Shown here one piece after another: positions 1 through 8,783 of a stretch of DNA of 36,821 nucleotides. The translations under genes and the position numbers were made by a program. This stretch comes from a virus. The stretch is from positions 1-36,821 of IMG/VR virus record IMGVR_UViG_3300035698_029558; one strand, given 5' to 3'. The notes beneath the pieces are model-generated. The model was not told the origin of the DNA. It searched no databases and saw only the letters and a list, made by a program, of their open reading frames with translations. Position 1 is the first letter of the stretch, and every line of letters begins with the position of its first letter.

Positions 1-774
1 ATGTTGCGTCAAGGCGCCGGGCTTACCACTCTTCAGACGCTGTTCGACCAGCTAGATCTGTCTTGTAAGCAGCTCGGAAAGCTGATCATAGGTTTTATTC
101 AAGCAAACTTTTCTCCAGGAAAGATTAAGAGAATTCTTGGTGAAGAGCCGAGCCCGAGATTTGCCGACAAAGCTTTTGGTAAGTATGACTGTCAGATTGA
201 AGAGGGTGTTCTTACTACAACACAGCGACAGATGCAGTTTACTCAGCTTATGTATCTTAAGGAGAGCGGCTTAAGTATTCCTGACAGCGTGATAATCGCC
301 GCTGCAACCCTTCAAAACAAGAAAGACTTAACAGATGCTCTTGAAGCACAGAACGAGCAAGCAGCAGAACAGCAACAGATGCAAGAGCAGCAGCAGATGC
401 AGTCCCAGCAGGTGCTGTCAGAAACGCTCCTTGCTAAAGCCAACTCCGACAATGCCTTAGCAGCAGAAAGAATGAATAAGATACAACTAGATGAGGCGTT
501 GAGTTTAGAGCGTATAGCGAATGCTCAGTCAGATAGAGATGCTGCAACCCTCTCTAGGGTAAAAGCAGCAAAAGAGCTATCTGAGATGGATCTGAATCAA
601 CTCATGAAATCAATTAGCATCATCAAGATGCTTCAGGAGGATCAAAATAAAGAGTCCGAAGAAAAAGTATCCTCTAGGAAAAGTGTCCTCCCGGCCCAAG
701 GAAAACTGGCCGCGGGACTCGATCAAGCTGAAGAATTCGGGCAAGTTGAAGAAAATGGCTTTGACGGGCTATAA
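1..774 (+). CDS. Portal protein, C-terminal part (continues from 35381-36694 across the circular join)
   Basis: This is the last 257 codons of the portal gene that begins at 35381. The ATG at position 1 is an internal methionine, not a start: bases 1-127 recur at 36695-36821 in the same frame as the portal. Joined, the protein is 695 aa, close to the roughly 725 aa of P22-type portals. This part holds the end of the crown/stem region followed by a glutamine-rich, probably helical stretch (window residues about 117-140, repeated QQQM units) and an alpha-helical coiled C-terminus, which resembles the helical barrel of P22 portals. Portals form the dodecameric ring at the capsid vertex through which DNA is packaged and ejected. 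Confidence 0.9.
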   Translation: MLRQGAGLTTLQTLFDQLDLSCKQLGKLIIGFIQANFSPGKIKRILGEEPSPRFADKAFGKYDCQIEEGVLTTTQRQMQFTQLMYLKESGLSIPDSVIIAAATLQNKKDLTDALEAQNEQAAEQQQMQEQQQMQSQQVLSETLLAKANSDNALAAERMNKIQLDEALSLERIANAQSDRDAATLSRVKAAKELSEMDLNQLMKSISIIKMLQEDQNKESEEKVSSRKSVLPAQGKLAAGLDQAEEFGQVEENGFDGL

Positions 775-812
775 AAAGATTTAGAAACCTAGCTATCAAT
801 AGGAGAAATATT

Positions 813-1019
813 ATGGCTATGAACAAGAAAATGGGCCCTTACAGCGGTCAAGGCAGCATCGGCAAAAAAACCGGGGACTCCACCATCACAAATGCAGGAT
901 ACCTAAAAACTGGCGGTAAAGAGAACGCAATCGTGTACGACGAGCACAAAAAAGCTGTCGCCTCACATGACAGCACTGTTCTAAAGAATAACAGGGTGCC
1001 AGAATTCAGACAGCCGTAA
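813..1019 (+). CDS. Small hypothetical protein downstream of portal
   Basis: A 68 aa basic, glycine-rich protein that I do not recognise. It starts 38 bases after the portal stop behind a good ribosome binding site (AGGAG about 8 bases upstream), so it is probably co-expressed with the portal. No membrane segment or signal peptide is visible. Its position in the packaging/head cluster suggests a minor virion or assembly protein, but that is inference only. Confidence 0.6.
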   Translation: MAMNKKMGPYSGQGSIGKKTGDSTITNAGYLKTGGKENAIVYDEHKKAVASHDSTVLKNNRVPEFRQP

Positions 1020-1029
1020 AAGCATGTAT

Positions 1030-1050
1030 ATCAGGAGTTAGAGTCCTGAT
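1030..1050 (+). other. Intergenic hairpin between the small post-portal gene and the exonuclease
   Basis: A perfect 7 bp inverted repeat (ATCAGGA / TCCTGAT, 7-base loop) lies 10 bases after the stop of the preceding gene. No U tract follows, so it is not a classical intrinsic terminator. It could be an RNA stability or processing hairpin. The remaining bases to 1186 contain no gene I can support. Confidence 0.35.
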
Positions 1051-1210
1051 TTACAGCATATTTGCATCCCTACTTCTATGTCTGTCTATGCATGCATATT
1101 TAGATGTCGATGTGGGGCTGCAGCTATGCAGCATGGTTGAAGACTTTTTACTTCCCAAAAGCAACGATAAAGGAGTAAAATAGTACATGTCTTTAACCAA
1201 GGAGATACCA

Positions 1211-2053
1211 ATGAAAAACCTAGAGCAAAATACAGACGCGTGGCTACAGTGGAGAAAATCCAAAATAGGAGCCAGCGACGCACCAATCATCATGGGAAAA
1301 TCCCCATGGAAAACAGCTGCTCAGCTGTGGAAAGAAAAACTCAGTAATGACATACATACATTCGAAACTGACGCAATGCGACGTGGCAAGAGATTAGAGC
1401 CAATTGCTAGGGCAGAGCTTGAAACAGAACTTGAAATAGAGCTTGAACCCGCAATCCTAACACATAAAGAATACGACTTTATGGTTGCCAGTCTTGATGG
1501 AATGTCCAAAGACGGGAAGGTCGTTGCTGAAATCAAATGTCCTGGAAACACCTCTCATCAGCTGGCAATGAGAGGAGAGATAGCAGAGCACTATCAAATC
1601 CAAATGCAGCATCAGATGGCGGTTGCCGGTCTAGATTCGATCATATACTACAGCTTTGATGGTGAATCTGGCGTATCGATTCCGTGTGAGCGTGACCAAA
1701 ACCTTATAGATAACATCATCGAACAGGAAAAGGCCTTTTATTCTTGTATGGTCAACAAGGTGTCACCAGAGGCCCACAAGCTAAAAACCGATAGTAAATG
1801 GAACGAGTACACTGGGTATTGGAAAGAAATACAGCAAAAGAAGAAAATCTTAGCAGACGAGGAGCATGAGTGCCGAGAAAAGCTAATTGGGCTTTCTGAT
1901 GGCGGTGCATTTGGGAATGGGATCCATGTCTCACAAATAGAAAGAGCGGGAGCAGTAGACTACTCTCGTATCCCAGTCCTAAAAGCCATTGATCTAAACT
2001 CCTACAGGAAAAAGGGCTCGACATATTGGAGAATAACTTCAGAAACTTCTTAG
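1211..2053 (+). CDS. YqaJ-type viral recombinase exonuclease (PD-(D/E)XK nuclease)
   Basis: A 280 aa lambda-exonuclease-like enzyme expected to resect double-stranded DNA ends 5'-3' for single-strand annealing by the RecT protein at 27979. Visible family motifs, numbered from the ATG at 1211, are W14-R15 and GASDA (20-24), GKRLEP with E63, SLDG with D96, and EIKCP with E107 and K109, the E-D-ExK catalytic pattern. I chose 1211 because AAGGAG at 1199-1204 is well spaced from it; an in-frame ATG at 1187 also has an upstream AAGGAG but with longer spacing. The stop codon overlaps the stop of the convergent gene at 2050. It lies about 9 kb from recT around the circle, unusual for an exonuclease/annealase pair. 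Confidence 0.85.
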   Translation: MKNLEQNTDAWLQWRKSKIGASDAPIIMGKSPWKTAAQLWKEKLSNDIHTFETDAMRRGKRLEPIARAELETELEIELEPAILTHKEYDFMVASLDGMSKDGKVVAEIKCPGNTSHQLAMRGEIAEHYQIQMQHQMAVAGLDSIIYYSFDGESGVSIPCERDQNLIDNIIEQEKAFYSCMVNKVSPEAHKLKTDSKWNEYTGYWKEIQQKKKILADEEHECREKLIGLSDGGAFGNGIHVSQIERAGAVDYSRIPVLKAIDLNSYRKKGSTYWRITSETS

Positions 2054-2523
2054 CGGTCTCTCACGAACTCTATGGTGATGTATGCGATATACCCAACAAA
2101 TGCCGGTGTAGAGTCGTTGATTGTTATGTTTGCAGCACCTATGGATAGAGAGACGGGAGCTGCGCCACCTTGAGGTATTGGTACGGCTGTCGTAAAGGGC
2201 GTGTCCTGAAAGGTCCCATACATGTGAGTAATGCGGCACTCTGCAATATCTGTAATGCCATGAGCAATGGTTGTTACAGCTCCGACTGTGGTCGCCTGAA
2301 AACATTTGCGATATCCAAGTCTCTTCTTTAGTGGAGAGCCATCAAGAAACCACTGCTGTCCAGTTTGGTTTTCAACCAGGTCATAAAACGCTATCTCTCT
2401 AGAGTTTACGCAGTTAGCAACGTCAATATGTTCCTTTTCTAAGATATATTGCAGATCAACATCTTCTGAGAGATATATTGTTGTGGGAAGAAATGGGGCT
2501 TCCGACTGAGGCGAAGAGCTCAT
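2050..2523 (-). CDS. Probable minor tail/virion protein
   Basis: A 157 aa protein, the last gene of the leftward structural arm. The C-terminal half is beta-rich (GAVTTIAHGITDIAECRITH, then an IPIPQGG turn and SLSIGAANITINDSTP), a pattern common in small phage proteins encoded next to tail genes, with a helical N-terminus. Its ATG overlaps the TGA of the upstream gene (ATGA), indicating coupled translation. Its TAA overlaps the TAG of the convergent exonuclease gene, with no terminator between them. The precise role is unknown. Confidence 0.65.
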   Translation of the reverse strand: MSSSPQSEAPFLPTTIYLSEDVDLQYILEKEHIDVANCVNSREIAFYDLVENQTGQQWFLDGSPLKKRLGYRKCFQATTVGAVTTIAHGITDIAECRITHMYGTFQDTPFTTAVPIPQGGAAPVSLSIGAANITINDSTPAFVGYIAYITIEFVRDR

Positions 2524-2738
2524 GGCCCAGCCCTACTGCTAAAATTCCACATCTTCAGCAGTCTTTTCATGTCTTCTTCACCGATTAAAAACCTTTCTCG
2601 TGAGGTGGAGATATGGTGAATGTTCTGGATGGGCGTCACGTTATATTTGCGTATCAATGAGAAGTATGTTTCTCCCCTATCCTCTAAAAACGACATAAAC
2701 TCTCTCTCGAGAGACGTGACCCCGCCTAAAAGCACCAT
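2520..2738 (-). CDS. Small hypothetical protein in tail operon
   Basis: A 72 aa protein, mostly helical with charged residues, that I do not recognise. It sits 9 bases after the stop of the tail hub gene and shares an ATGA overlap with the next gene. The tight spacing supports it as a real gene of the tail operon. No membrane segment or known motif is visible. Confidence 0.6.
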   Translation of the reverse strand: MVLLGGVTSLEREFMSFLEDRGETYFSLIRKYNVTPIQNIHHISTSRERFLIGEEDMKRLLKMWNFSSRAGP

Positions 2739-2747
2739 GTTCTTTCC

Positions 2748-5183
2748 TTATTGTTTTGAGAACCAAAGACGAAACATAGCTATGTCTACGCCTGTCCTAG
2801 CCAGAGGCTCGGTCCCGCTTTTCTCAAACATAAACTCATCTGAAAATAACAGCCTTAACTGAACCATTTTACCAAACGTCTGAGGATATGTTGTATACCA
2901 TTTTTTAGTCTCTGTCCCAGAAACAACATCAATCTCTTCACTGTTTGACGGATCTCCCGTTCTCCAGGGCTCTTTATCTACGTATGCTTCGACACGCATT
3001 CTATACGTATCATCAGAACCCAACAAAAGGTCGGCTCTTCCAAACCTAACATCCCTGTCGGCATCTGTAAAAGGATTAAATGAACCGGTTACAATCTCAA
3101 AATTATCCAGTACAGTCACTTTCCCTGCGCCGTAATATACCTGGCCTGCGGTGAATTCGAGAGCTGTGTTGTTCTCATCAACCAGGGTAAAGGTATTGGT
3201 GGCGTAGCTGATGGTGCTTACTCTGAAGATTTCATTATTCAGTACAAGAATCTCGGCCGTGCCGGTGAGGGCGGTTAAAACTACAATATCATCTGGTTCT
3301 AGGTTGTGATTTATACAGGTGAAAACCGAAGGATTTACGCCGATTGTAAAGCCTTCAATAGTAAGAGAGGTGGTGTTCCCGTTTATAGCATTTTCCCCAA
3401 TCAGGTCTAGCCCAAAGACATAGCCCTGCTGATTTCCTGCTAGTGTTGTTGGGTTGTTTGACTGCGCACGGGCATCGTCCCAAATGACATCGTAGGAATC
3501 CCATATCTCTTCAACATCGTCCCAAATGACGTCGATTTCTCTAATGTGAGAACCAAAACAAGTGAATGAGTTTTTGAAGATGGCCCAGGTTTCGTTTTCG
3601 TAGTTATACATTAAGATGCGGTTCGGGAATGTTTCCTTGGAAATAGTATCTATGCTTCTGTATGACCAGAACACGGCCTCTGAGAAGAAGTCACGTATTC
3701 CGTGTATCCTCTTTACACCGTCATTGGTATTTTGCATCTCGAAGGCAACATCTGGGATCACCTCATCAATTCTTCCCGCTCCAGATGTAGAAATCTGGTA
3801 GACCCCTCGGTTTCCGACAGAAAGGACCCGGTTATCAAACGCAACAAGAGAGTGGGTTGATTCGCTACCAAACTCAGAGTTTAACTTCTGAAACACAAAC
3901 GGAAGGTTCCTGTTCCCAGTATAGACAAGAATATATGACGACCTCTCGAAGAGCACCAAGATGTAATCTTTTAGATACTCTACGCCTATAATTCTCTCTT
4001 CTGTCGGAGCATCTAAATATCCGCCAGCTCCTGGCTCTTGATACCACACGCCCGGTGAATAAGAATATCCTGCAGGAAATATATTTGCGTAATAGGGAGT
4101 AGAAAGAGACGCGGACCACCTAATTCGATTATGATAGTTCCGTCTTCCTGCATACGTAGGTCCCTCCCAGGTATTGAAACACACCAGTCGATCTTTAAAC
4201 GGCGCAATTTCCAGACAGCCCTGTAGATATTCTGTAGCCGCAGGGTCTGCTGCATCGTTTGACGTCGGAGGAGCAAAGTTAACCCACCCAGTCCCGCCAT
4301 ACCACCGTATCCCATCGCCTGATGCGGCCGTGGTATGGGTTAGGGCCTGAGCAAAACCACCTGAACCATAAGGAGTAAAGGCGGTAGAGTTGATGTTTAC
4401 CGTAATTGTATTAGCCGCTATCGCCGTAACAGTTCCTGAAAGCCCGTTGATCTCAACCATGCCGAGGACTCTAGCAATGTGGACAATATCACCATTGACA
4501 AAACCATGAGCCCCTATCGTTATTACAGCTGCTGCTGCGACCGATATGTTAGTTATCACATAGCCGTGTAACCCAGGAACGTGGTTGGTAGTCCAAAGGG
4601 CGCCATAATAGTTTGAGGCAGAAAAGAAATCAGAACTGCTACCGTTCCACTCTACATCGTTCAGGCCACCTATATAGGTCCTTAGATGAACAAACTGGGT
4701 TCCGACATAGGTATATGCCATTAGCCTATCGAAGGCGATGAGCTCTTCTTGGTTAATAGGATCAACATCCCTCTCGAAAATTCCCATCGCGGGGCTGAAT
4801 TGATCTGTTTCAACATTGTATGACATGACACCGGGAAAAGGAAGACCCGCATATACCCCGGTAGCATATGTTATTGTGCCACCAGCAATGGTTCCGGCTG
4901 TTGCGCTAGTTGGTGTATCGACGTGGGTATTTCCACCCTCAACGTAGGAGAGACTTCCGGGTTCTACTGGAGAATAATCAAGAGTTCCGCCAGCACCAGC
5001 TACATCATCTTGGCGTCTACCAAGCCTTCCAAATAAATAGTAACCACCCTTTTTTAGAAGTCGTTTCCTCCAGACATAGGCATTGACAAGAGAAGCACAC
5101 GCGTCATTCGGAATGAGAGTATCATCAAGACTTTGAATCAAGCCAGACTCAAACCCAGGAATCAGAGTAGGCAGATAACTCAT
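2748..5183 (-). CDS. Tail hub / packaged-DNA stabilisation-type protein (large beta-rich tail protein)
   Basis: An 811 aa beta-rich protein. The N-terminus (an arm followed by basic RKRLLKKGGY at about 39-48) and the long central part with repeated short beta blades (ILVLFERSSYILVYTG, VLSVGNRGVYQIS) resemble propeller-like tail hub or nozzle proteins (P22 gp10 or T7 gp12 roles), which sit below the portal/adaptor. An inserted domain around residues 210-275 (ITIGAHGFVNGDIVHI to STAFTPYG) is of the FCCH-like beta type and is almost duplicated in the gene at 7176. A related segment occurs near residues 625-690. The gene overlaps the upstream gene by ATGA. The assignment rests on size, position and fold pattern; the exact family is uncertain. 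Confidence 0.65.
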   Translation of the reverse strand: MSYLPTLIPGFESGLIQSLDDTLIPNDACASLVNAYVWRKRLLKKGGYYLFGRLGRRQDDVAGAGGTLDYSPVEPGSLSYVEGGNTHVDTPTSATAGTIAGGTITYATGVYAGLPFPGVMSYNVETDQFSPAMGIFERDVDPINQEELIAFDRLMAYTYVGTQFVHLRTYIGGLNDVEWNGSSSDFFSASNYYGALWTTNHVPGLHGYVITNISVAAAAVITIGAHGFVNGDIVHIARVLGMVEINGLSGTVTAIAANTITVNINSTAFTPYGSGGFAQALTHTTAASGDGIRWYGGTGWVNFAPPTSNDAADPAATEYLQGCLEIAPFKDRLVCFNTWEGPTYAGRRNYHNRIRWSASLSTPYYANIFPAGYSYSPGVWYQEPGAGGYLDAPTEERIIGVEYLKDYILVLFERSSYILVYTGNRNLPFVFQKLNSEFGSESTHSLVAFDNRVLSVGNRGVYQISTSGAGRIDEVIPDVAFEMQNTNDGVKRIHGIRDFFSEAVFWSYRSIDTISKETFPNRILMYNYENETWAIFKNSFTCFGSHIREIDVIWDDVEEIWDSYDVIWDDARAQSNNPTTLAGNQQGYVFGLDLIGENAINGNTTSLTIEGFTIGVNPSVFTCINHNLEPDDIVVLTALTGTAEILVLNNEIFRVSTISYATNTFTLVDENNTALEFTAGQVYYGAGKVTVLDNFEIVTGSFNPFTDADRDVRFGRADLLLGSDDTYRMRVEAYVDKEPWRTGDPSNSEEIDVVSGTETKKWYTTYPQTFGKMVQLRLLFSDEFMFEKSGTEPLARTGVDIAMFRLWFSKQ

Positions 5184-5782
5184 GTAAGTATTCCAGAGAA
5201 ACTTATATTCATAGTCACGGCAGCACCATTGATCTTAACACCAAGAAATGCTGATGCTAAGTCAACAAATTGCACAATCTGGCCAGTACCATCTGTAACC
5301 CACTGACCGTGGTCATTGTTGCGTTGGTTCACGTAGCAAATAGCACCATTCCACATAAAGTTAGCACCCAGGGCGCTTCTTGGTGCTGTAATATCATATG
5401 CATACACCCAGCCAACCATTTCCGGATACCCTGTAAAGTTAAATGTGGCCGTGTTTCCGTTGTTGCAGACAAAGTTCCCGGCAAGAATCCCCACTGGCAC
5501 AGAAAAAGTCTGCGTAGCTGTCTGAAAGAATGGAGCAGGATTGCCCCCAACGGCTGTATTTTTAAGATAGTACACACCGTCCATTGATCCTGCAACGCCA
5601 GGATCCGCTCCCTGTACTGGCAATTGAACAAACTGATGGTGACCGTCATTGGCCCCTGTAGCATCATCAAAATAGTGGTCTACTTGTAATGTTTGCTCTA
5701 TATACAAATTATTCTGTTGAAATTGCGGCCTAGTGGAAGCAACGGACGTTGTTCCTGGCGGATTTGCCTGTACCCAGCTCAT
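5180..5782 (-). CDS. Probable tail fibre / virion beta protein
   Basis: A 200 aa protein. The N-terminal region has the motif VDHYFDDATGANDGHHQFV (about 34-53), a pattern often seen in small phage fibre or appendage proteins, and the remainder is aromatic- and beta-rich. It lies between the tail adaptor (9 bases upstream) and the tail hub (ATGA overlap), so it is probably assembled into the tail. No catalytic motif is visible. Whether it is receptor-binding cannot be judged from sequence. Confidence 0.6.
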   Translation of the reverse strand: MSWVQANPPGTTSVASTRPQFQQNNLYIEQTLQVDHYFDDATGANDGHHQFVQLPVQGADPGVAGSMDGVYYLKNTAVGGNPAPFFQTATQTFSVPVGILAGNFVCNNGNTATFNFTGYPEMVGWVYAYDITAPRSALGANFMWNGAICYVNQRNNDHGQWVTDGTGQIVQFVDLASAFLGVKINGAAVTMNISFSGILT

Positions 5783-5791
5783 GTGTGCTCC

Positions 5792-6751
5792 TTAATATCC
5801 TGTCCAGCAATTTGACTGTCCTAGAAAGTTCGGTGACTCGTAGATTGTCGCAGCTCTTTGATTAGCATATTGTTTCAGCGTCCTTCGCTGCATAAGCAAT
5901 AGCTGCTCTTCATAATAAGGACGAAATGCCTGGTATTGGTCAAAATCTCCATTGTCAGTAAATACCTTTAGAGAGGCTCCGAAAGCAAGCAACTGCCACC
6001 ACTCCAATAAATCCGGAGAATCTGAGTTGTTAATGAGCTGTGTCGGGGCGATATATGCCTCAAGGTTAATGACATAGCCACCATCAGGCACAGGCCTCAG
6101 GGTGAACTTATCTTGGAAAAACAATATTGTTGTAGGTTTCCCTGCTACATAAGACGATATCTGAGAATAAATTGGCTCACCGACAGGAACAACATTATTA
6201 AACGTAACCGTTGTAACGCCTGTGACATAGTTGATTGTTCCCGCTACTGCATTGACAAATGCCCCCGCTCCATTATCGTAAAGGGTTTCTGCTAAGCCAG
6301 TTGTGACATTTGCTGTGATGCTAAAGTTTATCGTATTGCCCTTGCTTCCTATTGGCGTATTGTCAGATCGCAGAAAGGGCGCGCCTGTTACTGTAAATGC
6401 GTATGGCCCCGCTGTCCCATCACCTGTTGATACCTGACTTTTCTCTGCAAACTTTGACCACACCCTAAAGAACTGCTCCTGGTCTTGCAAATAAGTCATC
6501 TTTTCTCCATTGCAATACGCTGGAGGAGAAACTGAGAGGTAGCTCTGTCTTAGAAAATCATACGAATCGACATTTGGACTGGTAGTAAAGTAGTAGTTTT
6601 CCCTTAGATTGAGAAGGCGCAGGGACTCCGGAAGATCGTACATATAATACGTGTTGATATACGTATCTATATCAGCATCAGATATCTGAGAAGTCGATGG
6701 CCTGGATGTTACCCTACGAACCTTTGCTCGTATGTTTTCTAGGGTTGTCAT
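5792..6751 (-). CDS. Tail adaptor / head-completion protein (P22 gp4 or T7 gp11-like)
   Basis: A 319 aa protein. The N-terminus is helical with ISDADIDTYINTYYMYDLPE (about 22-41) and the C-terminus returns to helices (WWQLLAFGASLKVF, EEQLLLMQRRTL). This arrangement is typical of podoviral adaptors that join portal and tail hub. A beta-rich insertion (about 110-205) resembles the immunoglobulin-like inserts of other virion proteins here. Gene order (123 aa gene, adaptor, fibre, hub) fits. The start overlaps the stop of the upstream 123 aa gene (ATGA). Confidence 0.6.
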   Translation of the reverse strand: MTTLENIRAKVRRVTSRPSTSQISDADIDTYINTYYMYDLPESLRLLNLRENYYFTTSPNVDSYDFLRQSYLSVSPPAYCNGEKMTYLQDQEQFFRVWSKFAEKSQVSTGDGTAGPYAFTVTGAPFLRSDNTPIGSKGNTINFSITANVTTGLAETLYDNGAGAFVNAVAGTINYVTGVTTVTFNNVVPVGEPIYSQISSYVAGKPTTILFFQDKFTLRPVPDGGYVINLEAYIAPTQLINNSDSPDLLEWWQLLAFGASLKVFTDNGDFDQYQAFRPYYEEQLLLMQRRTLKQYANQRAATIYESPNFLGQSNCWTGY

Positions 6752-7119
6752 GACACAAACTCACTAGAGACAAATGAAAACCGTGGTTTTTTCTTCACTT
6801 CATAGATCGGCTTGTAGGTGTTTGAGTCTATCATTCTAACGTCATTGGTTGTCTCATCAACCTGGCAGTTGTTAATCAAATGCTTTACAACACCTAGGGG
6901 AAGTTCGTATTCACGTCCGTCTTCTAGTGTATAGGTAGCTACAGACTCTCCAGCATACTGCCTGAAATGGAACTTAATCGCTCCACCAGGACACTCTCTA
7001 TTGATGAACTTTCCCTTAACCTTTTTGGCATCTCTTTCTCTCTCTTTTGACCACTTAAAGTCTTTGGTTTCTTTTACCGTTTGGTCAATTGCTTTTTCAA
7101 GACCTTTTGATGTTGCCAT
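6748..7119 (-). CDS. Conserved-type small phage protein near tail adaptor
   Basis: A 123 aa basic protein. The central part (IKFHFRQYAGESVATYTL, then EYELPLGVVKHLINNC) resembles a small protein commonly encoded between capsid and tail-adaptor genes in phages with N4-gp56 capsids; its function is not established. It follows a strong terminator-like hairpin at 7141-7170 and precedes the adaptor with an ATGA overlap, so it would open the tail transcript. Confidence 0.6.
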   Translation of the reverse strand: MATSKGLEKAIDQTVKETKDFKWSKERERDAKKVKGKFINRECPGGAIKFHFRQYAGESVATYTLEDGREYELPLGVVKHLINNCQVDETTNDVRMIDSNTYKPIYEVKKKPRFSFVSSEFVS

Positions 7120-7140
7120 ATAGCCCTCAATTTATCCTTT

Positions 7141-7170
7141 TAAGAAAAGGGCCGGCCCGAAAGCCGGCCA
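7141..7170 (-). terminator. Intrinsic terminator-like hairpin after the head genes
   Basis: Read on the minus strand, a perfect 7 bp GC-rich stem (GGCCGGC / GCCGGCC) with a UUUCGG loop is followed by CCUUUUCUU. It lies 6 bases past the stop of the gene at 7176, in the direction of transcription. It probably reduces readthrough from capsid genes into tail genes, adjusting the head-to-tail expression ratio. Confidence 0.7.
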
Positions 7171-7175
7171 CGTTA

Positions 7176-8129
7176 TTAATCAGCAGCTACATTGTAGCCC
7201 TGATTTCTTGTTGCTCTCCAGCACACGAGAGCTGTGTTTGCTCCAACGACTGTAGCGCCAAGGCTTATGCCCCTAACATCCGAATTGTAGATTCGGTCTG
7301 TCAGAATGTCATATTCCTCACCAACTGGAACGACCTGTGGCCAGGTTACTCCAGCAGCAGCTATAGCTGATGTTGGGTATGCAAAAGCAGTGAAAGCCGT
7401 TGAATCGATGTCAACCGTTATGGTTGTTGCACCAATTGCCGTTACTTCCCCAATCAGGTTGTTCATCTCTACCATGCCGAAGGCGGTAGGAACGATCAAA
7501 CGCACCTTAGAGCCTACGTTGTAAAGATGAGTTGTCGATACAGTAAGAACAGCAGGGTTAGCCGCGGTAATTCCTGTGATCGTCAACCTTTTTGGATCAA
7601 ACTGCTCCTTGTTTACTTTACGTGCCAAACCAGCGGTTCCAGCTGCTGCCCAACCGGCTGCAACGAGAGGAACAGTAAAGGTGTTAGCACCCGTCCTTGT
7701 GGCTGTGTAAACAACTGAAGAAGCTTGAAGCGCTCCTGTCGTGCCCGTCAATCGAACCAAGTCTCCAGTTACAAGGCCGTGAGTTGCAGACGTGATCACA
7801 GAAGGCGATGCCTGTGTGAGCGCGGTAACTGCTGTTCCGGCATATGTAATAGGAGCGTCTGGATTGATCAACGTAATACCATCGGCTGCCACAAATGTAG
7901 ATACATCCGTAGCTGCTCCGGCTGTGTTGTAGATTGTTAAAGCAGTACCTTGGTCCATCCCTCGATACCACCATCCACGCTTGATGACTCCTGGGTTGCC
8001 TACGCTATCCCAGTTGTCTCCGGCTGCGTTACCTCGAACGAACCATTCAAAACAATCGCAATCCGAAGGGACATAGACCGTTCTGGTTGCTCCGTCGGAG
8101 GTGTAACTACCTGATAAAATCGTTTCCAT
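7176..8129 (-). CDS. Beta-rich head decoration or head-tail protein with FCCH-like domains
   Basis: A 317 aa protein immediately downstream of the capsid gene. It contains two related beta modules: about 110-165 (ITSATHGLVTGDLVRLTG) and about 185-255 (LTVSTTHLYNVGSKVRLI to DSTAFTAF). The second is closely similar to a module of the tail hub at 2748: both have GMVE(M/I)N-L-G-VTAI-TITV-I-STAFT. N-terminal Trp/Cys-rich (CDCFEWFVRG) and C-terminal (IYNSDVRGISLGA) segments flank the modules. The position beside the capsid gene suggests a capsid-associated protein, but a tail role is possible. Confidence 0.6.
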   Translation of the reverse strand: METILSGSYTSDGATRTVYVPSDCDCFEWFVRGNAAGDNWDSVGNPGVIKRGWWYRGMDQGTALTIYNTAGAATDVSTFVAADGITLINPDAPITYAGTAVTALTQASPSVITSATHGLVTGDLVRLTGTTGALQASSVVYTATRTGANTFTVPLVAAGWAAAGTAGLARKVNKEQFDPKRLTITGITAANPAVLTVSTTHLYNVGSKVRLIVPTAFGMVEMNNLIGEVTAIGATTITVDIDSTAFTAFAYPTSAIAAAGVTWPQVVPVGEEYDILTDRIYNSDVRGISLGATVVGANTALVCWRATRNQGYNVAAD

Positions 8130-8141
8130 AGTATCCCCTCC

Positions 8142-8783
8142 TTAGGTTGCTAGAGTTGTTCTTAAGGCAATGTTCCACGCATCGTTAGTGATCCGCTCTG
8201 CTTGCGCAAATTTGAACCCTGCAGACTGTCTTTGGAGAAGAGGGTCATCCCCGTATCCAAGAGGTCTGTAGATAAATTGTGCGTTTGCATCTTCGAGATC
8301 AATACATGCGTAAGACTCTTCCCCGGTTATAAAAGCGTTGTAGTAGTCGTTTCCTAGCAGCGATCCGTTGGCTACCATAGAGCCTTGGGACGATGTCAAG
8401 AATCGAATATTTCCAACTGAACCCCATTCAGCACTCAAAATGTTTCCTTGGAAAGGATACTGAGCAACTGATATAAAGCCGTTCACTGCTTCCAGATCAT
8501 TAATTAGATCTGTATGCATCATTGCAAAGTAGGCTTCACGGACAGGTCCGGTTCCGAACTTGTCGGCTCCCTGAATTACTCCAGAGACCTTTCTTGCATC
8601 AGCACCAACAAGAGTACGAGTAACGATGTCTAAGTCGTTCCTTGTCATCTCTGTTGGCACATCACCATTGACACCAGCTACGCAGTTAAGCACAGAAGCT
8701 GTGGCTTGCAGCATATTTCGTGTCAAAGCATCTTCGGTTTCTCGAAGACACTGGCTTAACAAAGAAGCCGTTTCATTTAATAC
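8142..8783 (-). CDS. Major capsid protein, exon 3 (C-terminal 213 residues)
   Basis: The third exon of the N4-gp56-type major capsid gene, entered after intron 2. It begins VLNETASLLSQCLRETEDAL, directly continuing the INEDP that ends exon 2, as in uninterrupted members of the family (INEDP-VLNEA-). The rest carries family landmarks: CVAGVNGD, KFGTGPVREAYFAM, FISVAQYP, EWGSVGNIRFL, and a C-terminal AWNIALRTTLAT. An in-frame ATG within the exon has no plausible ribosome binding site. The spliced protein (88+16+213) is 317 aa, a complete family length. Confidence 0.88.
   Translation of the reverse strand, partial: VLNETASLLSQCLRETEDALTRNMLQATASVLNCVAGVNGDVPTEMTRNDLDIVTRTLVGADARKVSGVIQGADKFGTGPVREAYFAMMHTDLINDLEAVNGFISVAQYPFQGNILSAEWGSVGNIRFLTSSQGSMVANGSLLGNDYYNAFITGEESYACIDLEDANAQFIYRPLGYGDDPLLQRQSAGFKFAQAERITNDAWNIALRTTLAT

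Noticed and set aside
1-774. A separate 257 aa gene starting at position 1
   Set aside because: The same bases at 36695-36821 lie inside the open portal frame; position 1 is an internal codon.
1051-1293. Minus-strand open frames at the start of the exonuclease gene
   Set aside because: They overlap the exonuclease and its leader, have no ribosome binding site, and show no protein-like pattern.
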